Shown piece after piece: positions 6,109-6,306 of a stretch of 6,306 nucleotides of DNA. Each line of letters starts with the position of its first letter. Position 1 is the stretch's first letter. Origin of the DNA: Campylobacteraceae bacterium (lineage in GTDB: Bacteria > Campylobacterota > Campylobacteria > Campylobacterales > Sulfurovaceae); the NCBI GenBank assembly GCA_027083075.1, contig JALWQQ010000102.1, positions 1 through 6,306 of the forward strand, given 5' to 3'. The notes beneath the pieces are model-generated. The model searched no databases. It saw nothing but the letters and a program-made list of their open reading frames with translations, and was not told the DNA's origin. Position numbers and translations under genes: made by a program.

Positions 6109-6306
6109 TTAGATGGTCGATATCTCTATCTTGCCGGTATTGGCAGGGATATCGGCATCCTCATAGACGATCTCGACACCCCCGTGGTGCGCATCGACAA
6201 AACGGGTAAACTCTTTTTGAAAGACCAGATCGACGGTGCCCGTCGGTCCGTTTCGCTGCTTGCCGATGATCAGCTCCGTCTCCTCTTCGGACTTACGACG
6301 CAACTC
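6109..6306 (-). CDS. dnaB: Replicative DNA helicase DnaB, C-terminal end (partial)
   Basis: Only the last 65 residues are inside the window; the gene continues beyond the right edge. [19 protein letters not shown] followed by [16 protein letters not shown] is the conserved end of the RecA-like helicase domain of DnaB. The Lys and Arg of KQRNG are the residues that reach into the neighbouring subunit's ATP site (the Arg being the arginine finger) in the hexamer. The protein ends with an acidic, non-conserved tail ([19 protein letters not shown]). It is followed after 3 bases by comEC on the same strand, a pairing also remembered from H. pylori. Confidence 0.93.
   Translation of the reverse strand, partial: ELRRKSEEETELIIGKQRNGPTGTVDLVFQKEFTRFVDAHHGGVEIVYEDADIPANTGKIEISTI

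Noticed and set aside
1..6306. Mobile element, CRISPR array, tRNA/rRNA or defence system
   Set aside because: Nearly every base is in a conserved housekeeping-type gene; no transposase, integrase, spaced repeats, tRNA-like fold or defence domain was seen, and base composition looks even across the window.

Overview
The window reads as chromosomal core DNA from a Campylobacterota (epsilonproteobacterial) bacterium of moderate GC content. The evidence is gene content and gene order. A Csd3-type cell-wall peptidase, a PgbA N-terminal-domain protein, a GlcD-type FAD oxidase, a YihY/BrkB membrane protein, a short ComEC without a nuclease domain and DnaB lie together. From memory, Helicobacter pylori keeps csd3/pgbA/glcD as one cluster and dnaB/comEC as another, and Campylobacter jejuni has comEC, the YihY gene ('rbn'), glcD, an exported protein and an M23 peptidase in this same order. 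The GC content is too high for a typical Campylobacter or Helicobacter, so a free-living relative (Sulfurovum-like or Hydrogenimonas-like) is plausible but not proven.

Layout: bases 1-1868 are a minus-strand unit: csd3-like endopeptidase, then 19 bases or fewer to a NUDT14-like Nudix hydrolase, then possibly the first codons of another gene running off the left edge through a triple TAATGAG repeat. Bases 1869-1969 hold back-to-back promoters, each with a perfect TATAAT on its own strand, the two forming the ends of an imperfect inverted repeat. Bases 1970-4893 are a tightly packed plus-strand operon: PgbA-N protein, glcD (GTG start directly after the previous stop) and yihY (GTG start overlapping the previous stop by 4 bases). 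Bases 4840-6306 are minus strand: the 3' end of dnaB, then 3 bases, then comEC. The comEC 3' end runs 54 bases into the 3' end of yihY, so the two units converge with no room for an intergenic terminator.

Roles: the csd3-like and PgbA-N proteins are envelope/periplasmic, YihY and ComEC are inner-membrane proteins, GlcD oxidises a 2-hydroxy acid, the Nudix protein hydrolyses a nucleoside diphosphate derivative, and DnaB is the replicative helicase. No mobile element, CRISPR array, RNA gene or toxin/defence module is visible, and I do not see a new multi-gene system. The points most worth following are the heptamer repeat at the left-edge stop/start junction, the symmetric divergent promoter, the corrected csd3 start, and a PgbA-domain protein without the features used for plasminogen binding.
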